Shown here one piece after another: positions 36,810 through 45,223 of a stretch of 45,223 nucleotides of DNA. The stretch is from Verrucomicrobiota bacterium (lineage in GTDB: Bacteria > Verrucomicrobiota > Verrucomicrobiia > Opitutales > Opitutaceae), in contig JAEWBF010000084.1 of assembly GCA_023391285.1 (NCBI GenBank), forward strand, positions 1 to 45,223. Direction: 5' to 3'. Position 1 is the first letter of the stretch, and every line of letters begins with the position of its first letter. The notes under the pieces are model-generated. The model made no database searches and was not told the DNA's origin. It saw nothing but the letters and a program-made list of their open reading frames with translations. A program made the translations under genes and the position numbers.

Positions 36810-37655
36810 ATGAGATTTTTTCTGGGAACGTTGGCGGTGTTGGTGGTGTTGTCGGGTGTTTGCTCGGCGCAGGAGACGCTGGCGGAACGGCGGCTGAAGG
36901 AATTGATCGCGCGGCAGAAGGAGCTGCTGGCGGAGGCGGCGAAGGAGAATCCGCACTTTGACGAGAGTAATTTCCGGCTGCAGATGGAGCAGCTGGCGAG
37001 CGGCTATGAGGAATGGCTGCGGGCGAATCCGAAGAGTGCGGAAGGTTACGCGGCGTATGGGTATTTATTGAGCAAGGTGGACCAGCGGAAGCACGCGATC
37101 TCGATGCTGATGAAGGCGAATCAGCTGGATCCGAATTTGCCGCTGGTGAAAAACCAGATTGGCAACTGGCTCGCGGAGGAGGGACGTCCGCTGGATGCGG
37201 TGTCGTATTTCACGGCGGCGATCAAACTGGCGCCGGACGAGCCGCTTTATCACTACCAACTCGGGACGCTGCTGTATGAGGCGCGGGACGAGTTTTTGAA
37301 ATCAGGCGAGTGGCAGCAGGAGGCGATCGATCGGGCGATTCACGAGGCGTTCAAGAAAGCGGCGGAGCTGGCGCCGGAGCGGATCGAGTTCACGTATCGG
37401 CATGCGGAATCGTTTTATCACAAAGAGCCGCCGGAGTGGGAAAATGCGCTGGCGGTGTGGCGAAAATTGGAGGCGGAGGCGCCGACGGCGATCGAGCGCG
37501 AGACGATGCGACTGCACATCGCAAATGTGTTGGGAAAAATGGGGCGGGTGGAGGAAGGACGGACGGTGTTGGAGGAGGTGAAGGAGGAAGCGTTGCAGCA
37601 GCAGAAAGGGAAATTGTTGAAGCAGTGGGAGGCGCGGGAGCGGAAGGCGGAGTGA
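36810..37655 (+). CDS. Secreted tetratricopeptide-repeat protein
   Basis: 281 residues. Signal peptide 1-20 (MRFFLGTLAVLVVLSGVCSA). Then a charged helical region and three to four TPR-like helix pairs from about 63 to 160 (GYAAYGYLLSKVDQRKHAIS, PLVKNQIGNWLAEEGRPLDA, EPLYHYQLGTLLYEA), further helical repeats, and a charged C-terminal helix. Likely periplasmic, in a protein-protein scaffold; its function is not known. It precedes a rhomboid-like gene by 58 bases on the same strand. Confidence 0.8.
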   Translation: MRFFLGTLAVLVVLSGVCSAQETLAERRLKELIARQKELLAEAAKENPHFDESNFRLQMEQLASGYEEWLRANPKSAEGYAAYGYLLSKVDQRKHAISMLMKANQLDPNLPLVKNQIGNWLAEEGRPLDAVSYFTAAIKLAPDEPLYHYQLGTLLYEARDEFLKSGEWQQEAIDRAIHEAFKKAAELAPERIEFTYRHAESFYHKEPPEWENALAVWRKLEAEAPTAIERETMRLHIANVLGKMGRVEEGRTVLEEVKEEALQQQKGKLLKQWEARERKAE

Positions 37656-37713
37656 TGAGCGGAAGGGCTTTGTTGCCAAACGGCGGAACACCGTCCCAAG
37701 CTGCGCGCCTGCC

Positions 37714-38544
37714 ATGATGCTCGACTCTCTCGAACGCCGGTTTGGCCGGCTGGCCATCCCGAATATTACGCTGTATCTGATCATCGGGCAGGCGTTCGTT
37801 TTTTTTGCGGCGATGTTCCGGCTGTTGGATCTGAGCCTGTTCCCGCTGTTGGGGCTGTTGGTGCGCGAAGGCGAGTGGTGGAGACTGGTGACGTTCCTGT
37901 TCATGCCGCCGCCGGTGAACATGAACAGCATGCTGAGCTTGGTTTTCCTGCCGTTCGCGTGGTGGATCTTCTATCTGATGGGCAACGCGCTCGAGCACTA
38001 TTGGGGGGCGTTTCGCTACAACGTGTTTTTGCTGGTCGGCGTGGTGCTGACGATCGGCGCGGCGTTTCTGGCGCCGACCTCGTGGGCGACGAATGCGTTT
38101 CTGGCGGGCTCGGTGTTTCTGGCGTTCGCGTGGCTGAATCCGGATTTCGAGCTGTCGCTGTTCTTCATCCTGCCGATCAAGGTCAAGTGGCTGGCGCTGT
38201 TTGCGTGGTTGTATTATGGATACAGGTTCGTGGCGGGCGATTGGGGCACGCGGTGGCTGGTGCTGGCATCGGTGTCGAATTTCCTGCTGTTTTTCGGGGG
38301 CGATATCGTGAACACGATTCGGTTTCGCCAGCGGACCCGAGCGATGCAGGCGCGACGCGTGGCGGAAGAGAAGAAGGCGGCGGAGCCGCGGCATCGGTGT
38401 CACATGTGCGGAAAGACGGACCTGACGAATCCCGAGATGGATTTCCGCTATTGTTCGAAATGCGCGGGGGATCAGTGTTATTGCCCGGAGCATATCTTCA
38501 ATCACGAGCACGTGGCGGAAGAAGGCGGGGAGCCGAAGGCGTGA
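37714..38544 (+). CDS. Rhomboid-like membrane protein with C-terminal zinc ribbon
   Basis: 276 residues; a second ATG follows directly. Six membrane segments over about 17-205 follow the rhomboid layout: IPNITLYLIIG, then GEWWRLVTFLFMPPPVN, MGNALEHYWGAFRYNVFLLV and ILPIKVKWLALFAWLYY. The usual catalytic GASG serine motif and the last-helix histidine are not visible (LAGSVFLAFAWL replaces it), so it may be an inactive relative. The C-terminus has a four-cysteine ribbon (CHMCG, then CSKCAGDQCYC). Role unknown; perhaps a membrane scaffold. Part of a run with TPR and PrmB genes. Confidence 0.72.
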   Translation: MMLDSLERRFGRLAIPNITLYLIIGQAFVFFAAMFRLLDLSLFPLLGLLVREGEWWRLVTFLFMPPPVNMNSMLSLVFLPFAWWIFYLMGNALEHYWGAFRYNVFLLVGVVLTIGAAFLAPTSWATNAFLAGSVFLAFAWLNPDFELSLFFILPIKVKWLALFAWLYYGYRFVAGDWGTRWLVLASVSNFLLFFGGDIVNTIRFRQRTRAMQARRVAEEKKAAEPRHRCHMCGKTDLTNPEMDFRYCSKCAGDQCYCPEHIFNHEHVAEEGGEPKA

Positions 38545-38623
38545 GCGGGGGCGAGATGGCTCACGCCAAGGGCGCAGAGGACGCGGAGGAATCGGCGTCG
38601 TGGGGAAGAGGCGATCTTCGGAG

Positions 38624-39574
38624 ATGAAATCGCGGTCGCTGCCAAAAGCTCTCCTGACGCTGCGCGACTGGCTGCGCTGGGCGGAGGAGGCGTATGGACG
38701 CGAGAAGGTGGCGCTCGGGCAAGTGGCGTCGAATGCGCATGACGAGGCGCTGTATCTGTTGCTGCGGACGCTCGGGCTTTCGCTGGAGAGCGATGCGCGG
38801 GTGTTGAAGCGGAAGGTGAGTGCGGCGGAGCGGGCGCGGCTGGAGGAGGTGTTTAGAAAACGGATACACGAGCGCGTGCCGGCGGCTTATCTGACGAAGG
38901 AGGCGTGGCTGGGGGAGTTTCGGTTCTACGTGGATGAGCGGGTGATCATTCCGCGGAGTTATTTTTTGGAGATTATTCCGCGGTTGGCGGCGGGGAGCGC
39001 GACGGCGGGGTCGGGAGACCCCGCCCTACAAGGGAAGGTGAGAAGGGTCGTGGACGTTTGCACGGGATCGGGATGTTTGGCGGTGTTGCTGGCGAAGGCG
39101 TTTCCGCGGGCGCAGGTGGATGCGATCGACTTGTCGCGCGATGCGTTGGACGTGGCGCGAATCAATGTGCGCGAGCACGGGTTGGAGGAGCGCGTGACGT
39201 TGTGGGAAAGCGATGTGTTCGATGCGGTGCCGCCGGCGAAGTATGATCTGATTCTCAGCAATCCGCCGTATGAACCGAGTGCGCTCGTGGACGCGCAGGA
39301 TCCGGAGTTTGCGGCGGAGCCGCGGATGGCGCACGACGGCGGGGTCGATGGGATGGCGATCGTGCGGAAGCTGTTGCGTCAGGCGCGCGAACGGTTGGCG
39401 CCGGGCGGGATCGTGGTGGTCGAGGTGGGCGGGCTGCGACGGGCGATCGACAAGGAGTTCGGGGCGCTGGAGCCGGAGTGGCTGGCGACGGAAGACGGGA
39501 GCGACTGTGTGTTTTTGGTGCGAGAGGAGCGGCTGCGACGTGACGAGCGCGAGCGAGCTCGCGGCCTACGGTGA
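38624..39574 (+). CDS. prmB: PrmB-type N5-glutamine protein methyltransferase
   Basis: 316 residues from ATG 38624; a GTG at 38600 would add 8. Methylates a glutamine, in PrmB that of ribosomal protein L3, using S-adenosylmethionine. An N-terminal helical domain (PRSYFLEIIPRL), motif I VVDVCTGSGCLAVLLA, and the catalytic NPPY (LILSNPPYEPSAL) identify the family; the block 'DPEFAAEPRMAHDGGVDGMA' fits PrmB better than PrmC. A palindromic element (39004-39030) is translated as ATAGSGDPALQGK just before motif I. The C-terminus (RERARGLR) also comes from a small palindromic repeat. Confidence 0.85.
   Translation: MKSRSLPKALLTLRDWLRWAEEAYGREKVALGQVASNAHDEALYLLLRTLGLSLESDARVLKRKVSAAERARLEEVFRKRIHERVPAAYLTKEAWLGEFRFYVDERVIIPRSYFLEIIPRLAAGSATAGSGDPALQGKVRRVVDVCTGSGCLAVLLAKAFPRAQVDAIDLSRDALDVARINVREHGLEERVTLWESDVFDAVPPAKYDLILSNPPYEPSALVDAQDPEFAAEPRMAHDGGVDGMAIVRKLLRQARERLAPGGIVVVEVGGLRRAIDKEFGALEPEWLATEDGSDCVFLVREERLRRDERERARGLR
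39004..39030. repeat. CTAC-tailed hairpin element, copy B, inside prmB
   Basis: GGCGGGGTC, loop GGGA, GACCCCGCC, tail CTACA: a perfect 9-bp stem. In frame in prmB at a linker between the helical and catalytic domains. Confidence 0.8.
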
Positions 39575-39979
39575 GGACGCGTCGATTTTGCGGACGGGGA
39601 GGTTGGCGGATTGCCAATCTTTGAAGGCGCCGGCGTTGGCGACGGAGAGTTTTTGTTCGGCGAGCTTTTGCGCGACGCGGCCCGAGCGGTTGCCGGAGCG
39701 GCAGTAGAGGATGATTTCCTTGCCGGCGTGTTTTTCGAGGAACGGTTTCCAGAGTTTTTGTTCGCCGTTGAAGTCGCTCATGGGGAGCAGTTCGGCGGGA
39801 GCGGCGACGCCCGACTCGGCCCACTCTTCGGGCTCGCGAACGTCGACGAGGACGGCTTTGCCGTCGGCGACGCGTTGGGCGGCTTCCGTGGGAGTGATGC
39901 GAGGTGCGTCGGCGACGGAGGCGAGAGAAGTCATGGCGGAGAGGAGAAGAGAGAGAAGGAGGAGGAGAGTGGGTTTCAT
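39566..39979 (-). CDS. Exported rhodanese-domain protein
   Basis: 137 residues from ATG 39979. Signal peptide 1-24 (MKPTLLLLLSLLLSAMTSLA). A single rhodanese domain with active cysteine C93 (IILYCRSGNRSG), preceded by AVLVDVREPEEWAESGV. It probably transfers sulfur or handles persulfides in the periplasm. It converges with prmB and overlaps its end by 9 bases. metW lies 49 bases upstream on the same strand. Confidence 0.9.
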   Translation of the reverse strand: MKPTLLLLLSLLLSAMTSLASVADAPRITPTEAAQRVADGKAVLVDVREPEEWAESGVAAPAELLPMSDFNGEQKLWKPFLEKHAGKEIILYCRSGNRSGRVAQKLAEQKLSVANAGAFKDWQSANLPVRKIDASSP

Positions 39980-40028
39980 GGGGCGGGGGCGTTTGCGGGA
40001 GAAAGAGAAAGAAGGAGTGGTGAAGAGG

Positions 40029-40634
40029 CTACTTCGCCAAGTCGTAGAGGGCGAAGCCGGCGAAGAGGTTGGGGGCGAAGTGGCAAGGCGTGTGCCAGTT
40101 GCCGGCGAGGTGGGCGCGGCGGACGATGCGGATGCCCTTGACGGCGCAGAAATGTTCGAAGTCGGCGATCGTGACGGGATTGGTGGGGCGGCTTTCGAAC
40201 CACTCGGTGGTGTAAACATCGTTGCGGACCTTGCGGCCGCTGAAGAGAGCGCCGAGGCGGTTTTTCCAGAAGCCGTGATTGACGAAACCGACGGTGAGCG
40301 CGTGGCCGACGCGGAGCGCTTCGAGAATCACGCCGGCGGGATCGTCGAGTTCCTGGACGGTGCGCGAGCAGATGATGCGATCGAAGTGCCGGTCGGGAAA
40401 CTCGCGCATGAACGAGGTCATGTCGCCCTGATACGCGGAGAGACCGCGCGCGACGCAGGCGGTGATGCGGTGAAAATCGAGGTCCACGCCGACGGCGCTC
40501 ACCTGTTTCGATTGGACGAGGTAGTCGAGGAGCGTGCCTTTGCCACAGCCGAGATCGAGGACGCGGGACGCAGGCTCGACCCACTCACCGATGATCTGCA
40601 TGTCCACGGTGCGTTTTTCGAGGAGCGTGGTCAT
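40029..40634 (-). CDS. metW: Methionine biosynthesis protein MetW (methyltransferase-like)
   Basis: 201 residues from ATG 40634. Class I methyltransferase fold: ASRVLDLGCGKGTLLDYL (motif I), VSAVGVDLDFHRITACVARG, YQGDM, then a C-terminal part with VGFVNHGFWKNRLGALFSGR and TIADFEHFCAVKGIRIVR, as in MetW. MetW works with MetX and is thought to raise its activity in methionine synthesis. metX lies just upstream (103 bases, with an inverted repeat), as usual for the pair. Confidence 0.9.
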   Translation of the reverse strand: MTTLLEKRTVDMQIIGEWVEPASRVLDLGCGKGTLLDYLVQSKQVSAVGVDLDFHRITACVARGLSAYQGDMTSFMREFPDRHFDRIICSRTVQELDDPAGVILEALRVGHALTVGFVNHGFWKNRLGALFSGRKVRNDVYTTEWFESRPTNPVTIADFEHFCAVKGIRIVRRAHLAGNWHTPCHFAPNLFAGFALYDLAK

Positions 40635-40645
40635 GGGTGGGCAGG

Positions 40646-40732
40646 AACCACGAAATACACGAAACACACGAAAGGCAGGTGGAGAGATCCCGAATCGGAT
40701 TTCTTTTCGTGTATTTCGGGTGTTTCGTGGTT
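40646..40732. repeat. Long inverted pair of CACGAAATACACGAAA repeats between metX and metW
   Basis: Left arm 40646-40674 starts AACCACGAAATACACGAAAC. Right arm 40703-40732 is its near-complete complement, ending GTGTTTCGTGGTT. A stem of about 28 bp with a 28-base loop could form. It spans nearly the whole metX-metW gap. Confidence 0.85.
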
Positions 40733-40737
40733 TCTCA

Positions 40738-41922
<1,185 letters not shown>

Positions 41923-42123
41923 GCGAAGGAGTGACCTTCGCGCAAAACGGAAAGCGAGACAAGGGCGGCGTTTGTCATCGGTGGCGCGGCGAGACGCAAG
42001 ACACGGGCCAATGTCTTCGCGAGGCGGGGTGAAATGATTTTCGTCAGTCGTTCGCGAATGAGAATGCCTGCTGGCGCGCAACTTCCGCTTGGCAGTGGGG
42101 AGCGCGTCACGAATCGTGACGGG

Positions 42124-43635
42124 ATGATCGTCGGCATCGATTTGGGCACCACGTTTTCGCTCGTCAGCTACATCAACTCTGCCGGCACGCCCACGCTCTG
42201 CCCCAGCCGCCGGGACCCTCAGCGTTTTCAAACGCCATCGGTCGTGCACATCGGCGAACGCGGCTGTCTCGTCGGCGATATCGTCGAGGAATTGCTGCTG
42301 GAAGAACCGTCGGTGCCCGTGTGCCGGTTTGCAAAGCTGAGCATGAACCGGCCGGGCGAAACCATTTACGCGGACGCGACGGGGCGAGGCTACACGGCGG
42401 AAGCGATCTCGGCGCTGGTGCTGCGAAAATTGAAGGAAGACGCCGAGGCGGCGTGCAACGAGAGCATCACGGGCGCGGTGATCACGGTGCCGGCGAATTT
42501 CAATGACGCGCAACGGCAGGCGACGGTGAATGCCGGCCGGCTCGCGGACATACCGGTGCTCGGGCTGGTCGAGGAGCCGTTGGCGGCGGCGACTTTTTTC
42601 GGGCTGAACACGAAAGGGGGAGAGCGGCTGATTTTCGTTTTCGATATTGGCGGGGGAACGCTCGACGCGACGCTGCTGAGCGCCACGCCGGACGGCTTGT
42701 ATGCGATCGCGACGGAGGGCGCGGACAACATCGGCGGAAAGAATTTCGACGAGTTGATCATCAGCATCGTGGCCGATCAGTTTCGCGGACAATACGGCGT
42801 GGACCCGCGAAATGATGCGGAGTCGGCGCAACGACTGCGGTTGTTTGCAACGCAGGCCAAGATCCAGCTTTCGGCGCCGGCGACGACGGTGATCAGCCGG
42901 CCGTTGATTCTCGGAGGCAAGTCGCTGCGCGTGACCTTCAATCGGGCGCAGTTCGAGACCGCGGCCGAGCCGTGGCTGGAGGCGTGTCAGGAGGTGTGCG
43001 AGCGGGCGTTGAAGAGCCAGAGCCTCGACTGGAACGACGTGGACGAACTCATTCTTACGGGTGGGAGCAGTCTAGTGCCTTGCGTGGAGCGGCGGGTGCG
43101 AGAGATGAGCGGATTGCAGCCGGCGCGAATCCGGCGCGAGCAGCCGCATGCCTCCGTCGCCTATGGTGCGGCGTTGCTCGCGGAGCAGTTTCACGGCACG
43201 AAGAAAACCGCGGCGCCGCCGTTGAAGCAGCAGGTGACGAGCAATGAGCTCGGCCTGCGCGTGTTCGACCCGAAGGAACGCAAGCCCGTGTTTCACCCCA
43301 TGATCGAGAAGAACGTGCCCGTGCCCGTGACGGCGAAGCAGACGTTTTACACGCAGACGGCGACGCAGACTTCGGTCACGTTGGAGTTGTTGCAGCGGAA
43401 GGATCCGTTCACGCCGCCCGAGACGCTCGGCCAGTTTAGTTTCGGACCGCTGCGGCGCCCGAGTGAAGGGCATCCGCTCGCGGTGGAGCTGGGTTACGAC
43501 GGAACAGGTCGTGTGAAAGTGACAGCGACGGACGGACGCACGGGCGAGTCGGTCGAGCGGGCGTTTTCGAAGCAGACGGAAGCGGATCTGAGTGCGATGT
43601 ATGCGCACCTGCAGACACTCGCGGTCCGTGCTTGA
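42124..43635 (+). CDS. Short Hsp70-family protein
   Basis: 503 residues from ATG 42124; DnaK has about 640. Nucleotide-binding domain: GIDLGTTFSLVSYI (phosphate 1), AVITVPANFNDAQRQAT, GLVEEPLAAATFFGL, FVFDIGGGTLDATLLS (phosphate 2) and LILTGGSSLVPCVERRV (adenosine site). A reduced beta substrate-binding region follows (NELGLRVFDPKERKPVFHP onward), with no alpha-helical lid or DnaK-like disordered tail. It is therefore a divergent, lidless Hsp70, probably cytoplasmic. It converges with a large alanine-rich coiled-coil gene 27 bases away. Function beyond chaperone-like is unknown. Confidence 0.9.
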   Translation: MIVGIDLGTTFSLVSYINSAGTPTLCPSRRDPQRFQTPSVVHIGERGCLVGDIVEELLLEEPSVPVCRFAKLSMNRPGETIYADATGRGYTAEAISALVLRKLKEDAEAACNESITGAVITVPANFNDAQRQATVNAGRLADIPVLGLVEEPLAAATFFGLNTKGGERLIFVFDIGGGTLDATLLSATPDGLYAIATEGADNIGGKNFDELIISIVADQFRGQYGVDPRNDAESAQRLRLFATQAKIQLSAPATTVISRPLILGGKSLRVTFNRAQFETAAEPWLEACQEVCERALKSQSLDWNDVDELILTGGSSLVPCVERRVREMSGLQPARIRREQPHASVAYGAALLAEQFHGTKKTAAPPLKQQVTSNELGLRVFDPKERKPVFHPMIEKNVPVPVTAKQTFYTQTATQTSVTLELLQRKDPFTPPETLGQFSFGPLRRPSEGHPLAVELGYDGTGRVKVTATDGRTGESVERAFSKQTEADLSAMYAHLQTLAVRA

Positions 43636-43662
43636 AGGTGATCGTCTCGAAGAACTGCCGAC

Positions 43663-45223
43663 TCAACCGCCGGCAATGGAAGAGGCCCGCGATGCGGCGG
43701 CGCTTGCGTCGTTGGCGGAGCGCTCGGCGGAGTCGGCAGCGGCCTCGGCGCGCCTGGCCGCAGCCTGAGCCGCGTCATCGCTTCGCTCGGCGTTCTTGAG
43801 ATGCACGTTGTAGATCTGCTGCGTGTGGGTTTGGGCTTCGCCGTGCAGGATTTTGGTGTCGTTACGCAGGGACTCGGTGGCATCGCGAAGAGTCTGTGCT
43901 TCGCCGCGTAGGGTGATGATCTCGTCTCGTAGTTCCTGCGCGTTGGCCAGAAGTTGCTTGATGAGATCAAGCACGTCGTTGGCGGCGGTGTGCACGCCCT
44001 GAATCTTGCCGAACTCGGTGTTGGCCCGGCCCAGAACGTCCTGAATTTCGTGGAGCCGGTCGTCGGCATCGCGGCGGTGCCGGGCAGCGGCGGCGGCCTC
44101 TTCGCTGGCGCGGGTAGCGTGAGTTTCGGCGGTCGCTTCGGCGGCAGCGGCCTGACCTTGACTGGTCAGCGCGGCAGCGGAGGCGCTGGCGGCAACCTGA
44201 GCTTGGGAACTGGCCTGTGCGGCCTCGCCTTGTGCGCGGGCGCTGGCGGCGCCTGCCTGTGCGGCTTCACCTTGAGCGCGGGCGGAGGCGGATCCCGCCT
44301 GAGCGGCTTCCTGGTCGGCGCGGGCGCTGGCGTCGCGGGCTTCGCTCGCCTCGGACTGGGCGCGTTGTGACGATTGTTCGGCCTCCGCTGCTTCGATGTC
44401 TGCTTTCTTGGAGGCGTCTTCGGCTTCCTTGGCTTCGGCTTGGGCCTTCGCGCTGGCTTGCGCGGCCTCGGTGGATTCGCTCTGCGCTTTCGTCGATGCC
44501 TTTTCGGCTTCGGCGGCTTCCTCCGTGGCGTGTTGTCGGGCGCGCTCGGCGTCCTCGGCTACTTGTGCGGCGCGTCGACGCGCCTCTTCGGCTTCGCGGG
44601 CTTCGCGATCGGAGCGCTCGCTGGCGCGTTCGGCTTCGGTGGCTTCGCGGTCGGAACGCTCGGCGGCGCGTTTGGCTTCGTCAGCCTCGCGGTCGGCGCG
44701 CTGGCTGGCGGCGGCCGCGCTGGCGGCGGACTGATCGGCTTGCGCACGGGCTTGAGCGGCTTCGTGTGCCTCGCGTTGGGCGAGATCGCTCGCCTGGGAA
44801 GCTTCACCGGCCTCGCGTTGGGCGACAGCGCTGGCGTGGGTCGCTTCGCCCGCTTCGCGCTGGGCGACATCGGAAGCGCGCGAGGCTTCGTCGGCCTCGC
44901 GTTGGGCGAGGTCGCTGGCGCGGGCGGCCTCGTCGGCCTCACTTTGGGCGCGGCTGGATTGGACGCTGGCGGATGCGGCTTCTTCGGCGGCGCGGAGAGC
45001 AGCGGCGTGCAGCGCCTCGGCGTCGGCGAGCGCGCGTTGAGCGGCCTCGTGGGCGCGCTGCGCATCGAGCACGGCTTTCGACGTGGCGTCGGCGGCAGTT
45101 TCGCCGTCGGTGGCGATGCGAGCGCGGGCGGCGTCTGCCTCTTCGGCGGCGGCAAGAATGCGGGCGGTGGCCTCGGCCGCTTGCTGAGCCTCGGGGGGCG
45201 CCCCCGCGCGGGCGGGGGCGGGG
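43663..45223 (-). CDS. Alanine-rich coiled-coil protein with 14-residue repeats, N-terminus cut
   Basis: About 520 residues visible; the open frame continues past the right window edge, so the start is outside. A central region of about 250 residues (44270-45000) is a long repeat of 14-residue units such as AQREADEASRASDV and AQREAGEATHASAV, i.e. two heptads per unit, almost pure A, E, R, S, D, Q. Variants follow (SDREATEAERASER; KAQSESTEAAQASA). A less regular helical region with IQGVHTAANDVLDLIKQLLA precedes the tail SNDASAAASRASSIAGG. No signal or membrane segment is seen in the visible part. Probably a long rod; LEA-like or filament-like roles are guesses. Confidence 0.7.
   Translation of the reverse strand, partial: PAPARAGAPPEAQQAAEATARILAAAEEADAARARIATDGETAADATSKAVLDAQRAHEAAQRALADAEALHAAALRAAEEAASASVQSSRAQSEADEAARASDLAQREADEASRASDVAQREAGEATHASAVAQREAGEASQASDLAQREAHEAAQARAQADQSAASAAAASQRADREADEAKRAAERSDREATEAERASERSDREAREAEEARRRAAQVAEDAERARQHATEEAAEAEKASTKAQSESTEAAQASAKAQAEAKEAEDASKKADIEAAEAEQSSQRAQSEASEARDASARADQEAAQAGSASARAQGEAAQAGAASARAQGEAAQASSQAQVAASASAAALTSQGQAAAAEATAETHATRASEEAAAAARHRRDADDRLHEIQDVLGRANTEFGKIQGVHTAANDVLDLIKQLLANAQELRDEIITLRGEAQTLRDATESLRNDTKILHGEAQTHTQQIYNVHLKNAERSDDAAQAAARRAEAAADSAERSANDASAAASRASSIAGG

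Noticed and set aside
41923..42123. Possible S-adenosylmethionine riboswitch before metX
   Set aside because: I could not find the conserved core of SAM-I or SAM-II types in the 201 bases; nothing to support it.
43700..45100. Repetitive DNA that could look like a CRISPR array or tandem DNA repeat
   Set aside because: The period is 42 bases, stays in one reading frame, and encodes 14-residue coiled-coil units; there are no uniform repeats with unique spacers.

Overview
This is a GC-rich bacterial chromosome segment. By eye it fits the Verrucomicrobia, class Opitutae (Opitutaceae-like). That placement is inference. It rests on a very large TonB receptor with an 'LSPFEV' N-terminal motif beside a LacI regulator, rarely visible Shine-Dalgarno sequences, and many short degenerate repeats between genes. 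There is no transposase, integrase, CRISPR array or tRNA gene that I can see, so most of the window reads as core chromosome with one carbohydrate-use cluster.

Layout. 1-577: cut-off AbgT-type transporter. 700-2031: small membrane or secreted proteins, including a LEA2-like lipoprotein. 2126-4561: lysA (lysine) and gpsA (glycerol-3-phosphate). 4713-6914: acetate-type symporter with its DUF485 partner. 7097-9067: ECF sigma factor with an RskA-like anti-sigma factor and a secreted protein. 9236-14393: gyrB then gyrA. 14560-15880: coiled-coil zinc-ribbon protein followed by the RNase P RNA gene rnpB. 15979-18236: CHASE4 histidine kinase overlapping a NarL-type regulator. 18383-22092: ppnP, holA, an LptF/LptG permease and a HAD hydrolase. 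22319-35497: a divergent carbohydrate-use locus. A 1306-residue TonB receptor lies on one side; on the other are a LacI regulator, a DUF2264 protein, a 2-hydroxyacid dehydrogenase, a sodium:solute symporter and two GH5 enzymes, the last five in a tightly packed run. 35549-39979: radical SAM protein, TPR protein, rhomboid-like membrane protein with a zinc ribbon, PrmB-type methyltransferase and rhodanese. 40029-41922: metX and metW (methionine). 42124-45223: short Hsp70 facing a large alanine-rich coiled-coil protein that runs off the window.

The carbohydrate locus makes sense as one unit. The TonB receptor would take oligosaccharides through the outer membrane, the exported GH5 enzymes and the Tat-exported DUF2264 protein would trim them, the symporter would import the product, and the LacI protein would control both arms. 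A mannan-type substrate is my best guess from the first GH5; it is not proven.

The most unusual signal is not a gene. The window is full of short repeats that do more than fill gaps. (i) Five intergenic spots hold inverted pairs of degenerate repeats able to form long stems. (ii) A hairpin family with a 9-bp stem, a GGA or GGGA loop and a CTAC tail has four copies whose stems covary; two sit in intergenic DNA and two are translated in frame inside an anti-sigma factor and PrmB. (iii) Similar repeat material appears inside gyrB, at the N-terminus of the acetate symporter, at the symporter/GH5 junction (supplying a stop and a start codon) and in peripheral helices of rnpB. This looks like a repeat population that also tolerates life inside proteins and a ribozyme.
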